Under the pieces are notes generated by a model, which made no database searches, was not told the origin of the DNA, and worked only from the letters and a program-made list of their open reading frames with translations. Below are positions 62,701-64,000 of a stretch of 64,000 nucleotides of DNA, in pieces. Source of the DNA: Streptomyces sp. NBC_01335 (GTDB lineage: Bacteria > Actinomycetota > Actinomycetes > Streptomycetales > Streptomycetaceae); contig NZ_CP108370.1 of assembly GCF_035953295.1 (NCBI RefSeq), positions 4,245,001 to 4,309,000 of the forward strand. The letters are read 5' to 3'. Position 1 is the stretch's first letter, and each line of letters starts with the position of its first letter. A program made the translations under genes and the position numbers.

Positions 62701-62997
62701 CCTGACACCTTGAGAACCCTCGGCCAGGCGGCAGCGGTCGCTCTCCGTCAGGGTCGGGTTGGCCTCGCCTCCCGCGAACTGGGCGCCGTGGTCGAGCCAT
62801 TGGCCTCGCACCTCGGCAGCGACGACGAGGACACCTTGAGCGTGCGGCTGAACCTGGCCTACGCGCATCTGCTCCTCGGTGAACTTGCAGCGGCAGAACA
62901 GCAGCTGACCCAGGTCGTGGTGGTGTACGAGAACGGTTGTCGCGCCCCGGACGAGCTGCTGGCCTCTGCACAGGACCTGCAACGTCAACTGGACTGA
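59773..62997 (+). CDS. STAND NTPase with nuclease-like N-terminus and TPR C-terminus
   Basis: A 1074-aa protein in three parts. Residues about 15-150 resemble an Mrr-type PD-(D/E)XK nuclease (HHEFEQLCLDVARR, GGDQGRDAESFW with the acidic pair, VVLACTMQKDN as the QxK strand). Residues about 200-560 are an NB-ARC ATPase: Walker A GVGGSGKST, Walker B WLLVVDNADD, GLPLALLLVG. Residues about 610-1070 are TPR repeats of kinesin-light-chain type (TLVTRHNLSYALLDLGLFDEAE). This effector-ATPase-sensor plan is that of bacterial NLR-like anti-phage proteins such as Avs. GTG start with AGGAG 7 nt before. Confidence 0.85.
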   Translation: MNTPRQFGLLIRFALDTLGERNAHHEFEQLCLDVARRVLVSNLAPATGPVGSGGDQGRDAESFWTDLAGAPSPVSAFARLASGEKVVLACTMQKDNVPAKIRRDMASICGQGSPVQRVLYFTVAPVTVGTRHKLEDEARDAHRVELDIFDAALLTQFLTDPDLYFLAERYLGLPPLPGMSEASVSDLSVAVPEDSVEHRIRGRGALLTALEERVAHVGGRLVLCGVGGSGKSTVALALSRRVAAERRVWWVDATTPAAFVEALREVAVQAGVERVVARDVWRNHEAARDVLWDVLNNANAGRWLLVVDNADDPAVVRDWIRQPVAGNTVVVTSRDQDPGSWWTSAAVHPVVPISEAQGAAMLRELAPGAGSEGEAVRLARRLGGLPLALLLVGKYLAMTSSDLTLPESEAPQTFAACWEALDAEFAEAVAALPHDPHGPLAHTWEMSLDLLEKRGTAAARPLFRLISFFAPEPLPAALLRRSVLAATNDFTGLSSSALDAAVRGLLGCGLLHRRRFEGHGSTLETLVVHPLVREITRTQPAAIEAAPVYSTLSVALLAMVAKGLDPAAPANWPLWRLLLPHCVHVAADMKHAAALEYQMRGELAARAAVYAQQSGQWAVAEVQFSHALTAYARTAPDDNPRTVLATRHNFALLKRDQGRLDEAEADFSDVLRTATRVLGPDHETSLTARHELIRIILQRGDVAGAHTEFSRLVPHLTVVLGPEHLTTLAARHELARALRGQGNLAEARSAFEQLIRDMANALGNTSPAMLAARHELADLLLELGESEQALNEFVATLHLERQTLGHDHPSTLVTRHNLSYALLDLGLFDEAEVELRDIHATWTRIAPRGHTSSYRAQGTLAGLLTATGRPAEAEEHFRAAAEALAAAFGPAHSEAVEACLGYAGTLRLLDRQTEAQAALRSLLTAVLASHGTCHPSLLVVRRHLADVYFELHQDTAAEHQLRLLAEAQSDVLGPGHPDTLRTLGQAAAVALRQGRVGLASRELGAVVEPLASHLGSDDEDTLSVRLNLAYAHLLLGELAAAEQQLTQVVVVYENGCRAPDELLASAQDLQRQLD

Positions 62998-63061
62998 AAT
63001 CGAAATGAATTGGCAGTAGTTGCCCTTGGCCGGGAGCTGTCCGGTCCAGGAGCAGACCTTC

Positions 63062-64000
63062 TCAGCTGTCGAGCAGTTGCCGCAGAGCGTCCCGACGCAG
63101 GCGCGTTTCCGGATCAGCGGCGTCCCCGTTGAACCGGACTCCTTCGGCGATCAGGACGTCTGCAGGTGTGTCCGTGCGCGTCTGATCGGGCCACTGGAAG
63201 CCTTTGCTGACGCGCCCTGCCACATTGAGGACGCGCCAGGGGTTGGGGCATTGGCCGCAGGTCGCCAGATGGGTACCGACCGGGACGGCATGGCTGCCGA
63301 CCACTGCAGCTACGTCTCCGTAGGTGGTCCACCGCCCGGCGGGCACGGTGCCCAGCAGGGTGTGCAGCCCCGTCCAGTCTTTGCGGGTGCCGTTGAGCTG
63401 CCTGGCCAGACCTGTCAGGTCGATCCCCGCCAGTGTGGCCCATTCTTCGGGGTCGACATCAGCGGGCACGTGGTCGGTGTCGACGTCCCACCATGTTGTT
63501 CCCTGTATGCCGTCGGCGGTGCGACTCGTCACGCTCGTAAAGATGTGGTTGGCGAGCCCAGTCGGTGAATAGGACGCGCCATCGGCGTCCCAGATCAGCG
63601 GCTTGGCGGTGCTGTTGGTCCAGGTGACCGTTGCTCGGCTGATGTCCTTTTCCACCCACGAGTGGATGGCGTTGCGGATGGATTCCGGGGCACCGTGGCG
63701 CGGAGTCAGCCGCAGCCGTGTTCCGTCCGGCAGCAAGCCCGCTCCGACGAGGACGTGTACGGCGTTGCGCGAGCGTGAGCGTTCCTGCAGCTTCTTGGCC
63801 GCCGCCTCGCCTTCGACCCGAGCCGGTGCGAGCGTGAACTCCTCGACCTCCGGGGTCGGATAGACCTTGGTGAATCCGGCGACGAGGTGACCCTCCACCT
63901 TCCACAGGCCCACCTGGATGAGGTCGATGTCGAGGCTCATCTCCGACAGCCAGACCACGGAGTGGGTGACCTGCTTGGGGAAGTCGGCGGCGATGATCAC
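63062..64000 (-). CDS. protein with alkyltransferase-like C-terminus and DUF4357-like middle (N-terminus outside window)
   Basis: 312 residues are visible; the 5' end may lie beyond the window. The N-terminal ~130 residues (ADFPKQVTHSVVWLSEMSLDIDLIQVGLWKVEG, FTKVYPTPEVEEFTLAPARVE) look like the endonuclease-like or DUF91-type N-terminus of DNA-associated proteins. Then DGASYSPTGLANHIF...GIQGTTWWDVD is DUF4357/RAMA-like. The C-terminal ~95 residues are an MGMT/ATL domain (LLGTVPAGRWTTYGDVAAVVG, PNPWRVLNVAGRVS) where the catalytic PCHR Cys is absent. It would bind damaged or modified DNA without repairing it. It lies 64 bp convergent to the STAND gene. Confidence 0.72.
   Translation of the reverse strand: MIIAADFPKQVTHSVVWLSEMSLDIDLIQVGLWKVEGHLVAGFTKVYPTPEVEEFTLAPARVEGEAAAKKLQERSRSRNAVHVLVGAGLLPDGTRLRLTPRHGAPESIRNAIHSWVEKDISRATVTWTNSTAKPLIWDADGASYSPTGLANHIFTSVTSRTADGIQGTTWWDVDTDHVPADVDPEEWATLAGIDLTGLARQLNGTRKDWTGLHTLLGTVPAGRWTTYGDVAAVVGSHAVPVGTHLATCGQCPNPWRVLNVAGRVSKGFQWPDQTRTDTPADVLIAEGVRFNGDAADPETRLRRDALRQLLDS

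Overview
The window is chromosomal DNA from a Streptomyces or a very close relative. GC content is high throughout, with strong third-position GC bias and frequent GTG/ATG starts that overlap the preceding stop (GTGA/ATGA). Typical Streptomyces families are present: an AfsR-type SARP regulator, a DUF317 protein, a SigE-like ECF factor, and a tyrosine integrase with an embedded LacI-type helix-turn-helix. All functions are assigned by reading motifs; no database search was run.

Layout. 0-14.3 kb is core-like chromosome: the end of aspartokinase, asd, an ECF sigma factor with a membrane/secreted partner, SURF1, an S9 peptidase, a SnoaL-like protein, a secreted GDSL lipase, a first methionyl-tRNA synthetase, a LuxR-type regulator, a glutamyl-tRNA synthetase and a TatA-like protein.

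14.8-28.7 kb looks like a specialised-metabolite cluster. A large SARP regulator (+) faces a tightly coupled minus-strand operon. That operon holds an FMN reductase, three identical 13-residue mini-ORFs on 90-bp repeats, a beta-propeller protein, an MFS exporter, GTP cyclohydrolase II, a WD40 protein, a formylglycine-generating-enzyme-like protein without the catalytic cysteines, a RibD-type reductase, a RibD-type deaminase, a luciferase-domain (DUF5519) protein and a 59-aa exported peptide. A histidine phosphatase lies upstream. The GCH II / WD40 / FGE-like / RibD order resembles toxBCDE of toxoflavin (7-azapteridine) clusters, but the mini-peptides, second propeller and reductase are additions and no methyltransferase is present. 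Three GGGAAC direct repeats at 11-bp spacing upstream of the operon look like a SARP operator. This is the most novel system in the window.

29.0-57 kb is accessory DNA beginning at a 3' tRNA-Pro(CGG) fragment, a used attachment site. It contains a C5-methyltransferase / Vsr / GIY-YIG restriction island with a decayed extra nuclease copy, and an IS5-type element with a passenger gene, CTAG target duplication and a programmed frameshift. It also contains a cluster of nucleotide-related enzymes (methyltransferase, HD hydrolase, CYTH, NDK, two NUDIX, FAD oxidase, nucleotidyltransferase). The last part is a mobilizable integrative element: relaxase, MobC-like protein, membrane protein, DnaC-like ATPase, replication protein, XRE regulator, excisionase and integrase. 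Two copies of one promoter-operator, 6 kb apart, tie the XRE gene to a small orphan gene.

57-64 kb holds a second methionyl-tRNA synthetase with the same promoter layout as the first, a decayed transposase, a STAND ATPase with a nuclease-like N-terminus and TPR C-terminus (a candidate anti-phage protein), and a partial gene joining an uncharacterised N-terminus, a DUF4357-like segment and an alkyltransferase-like domain.
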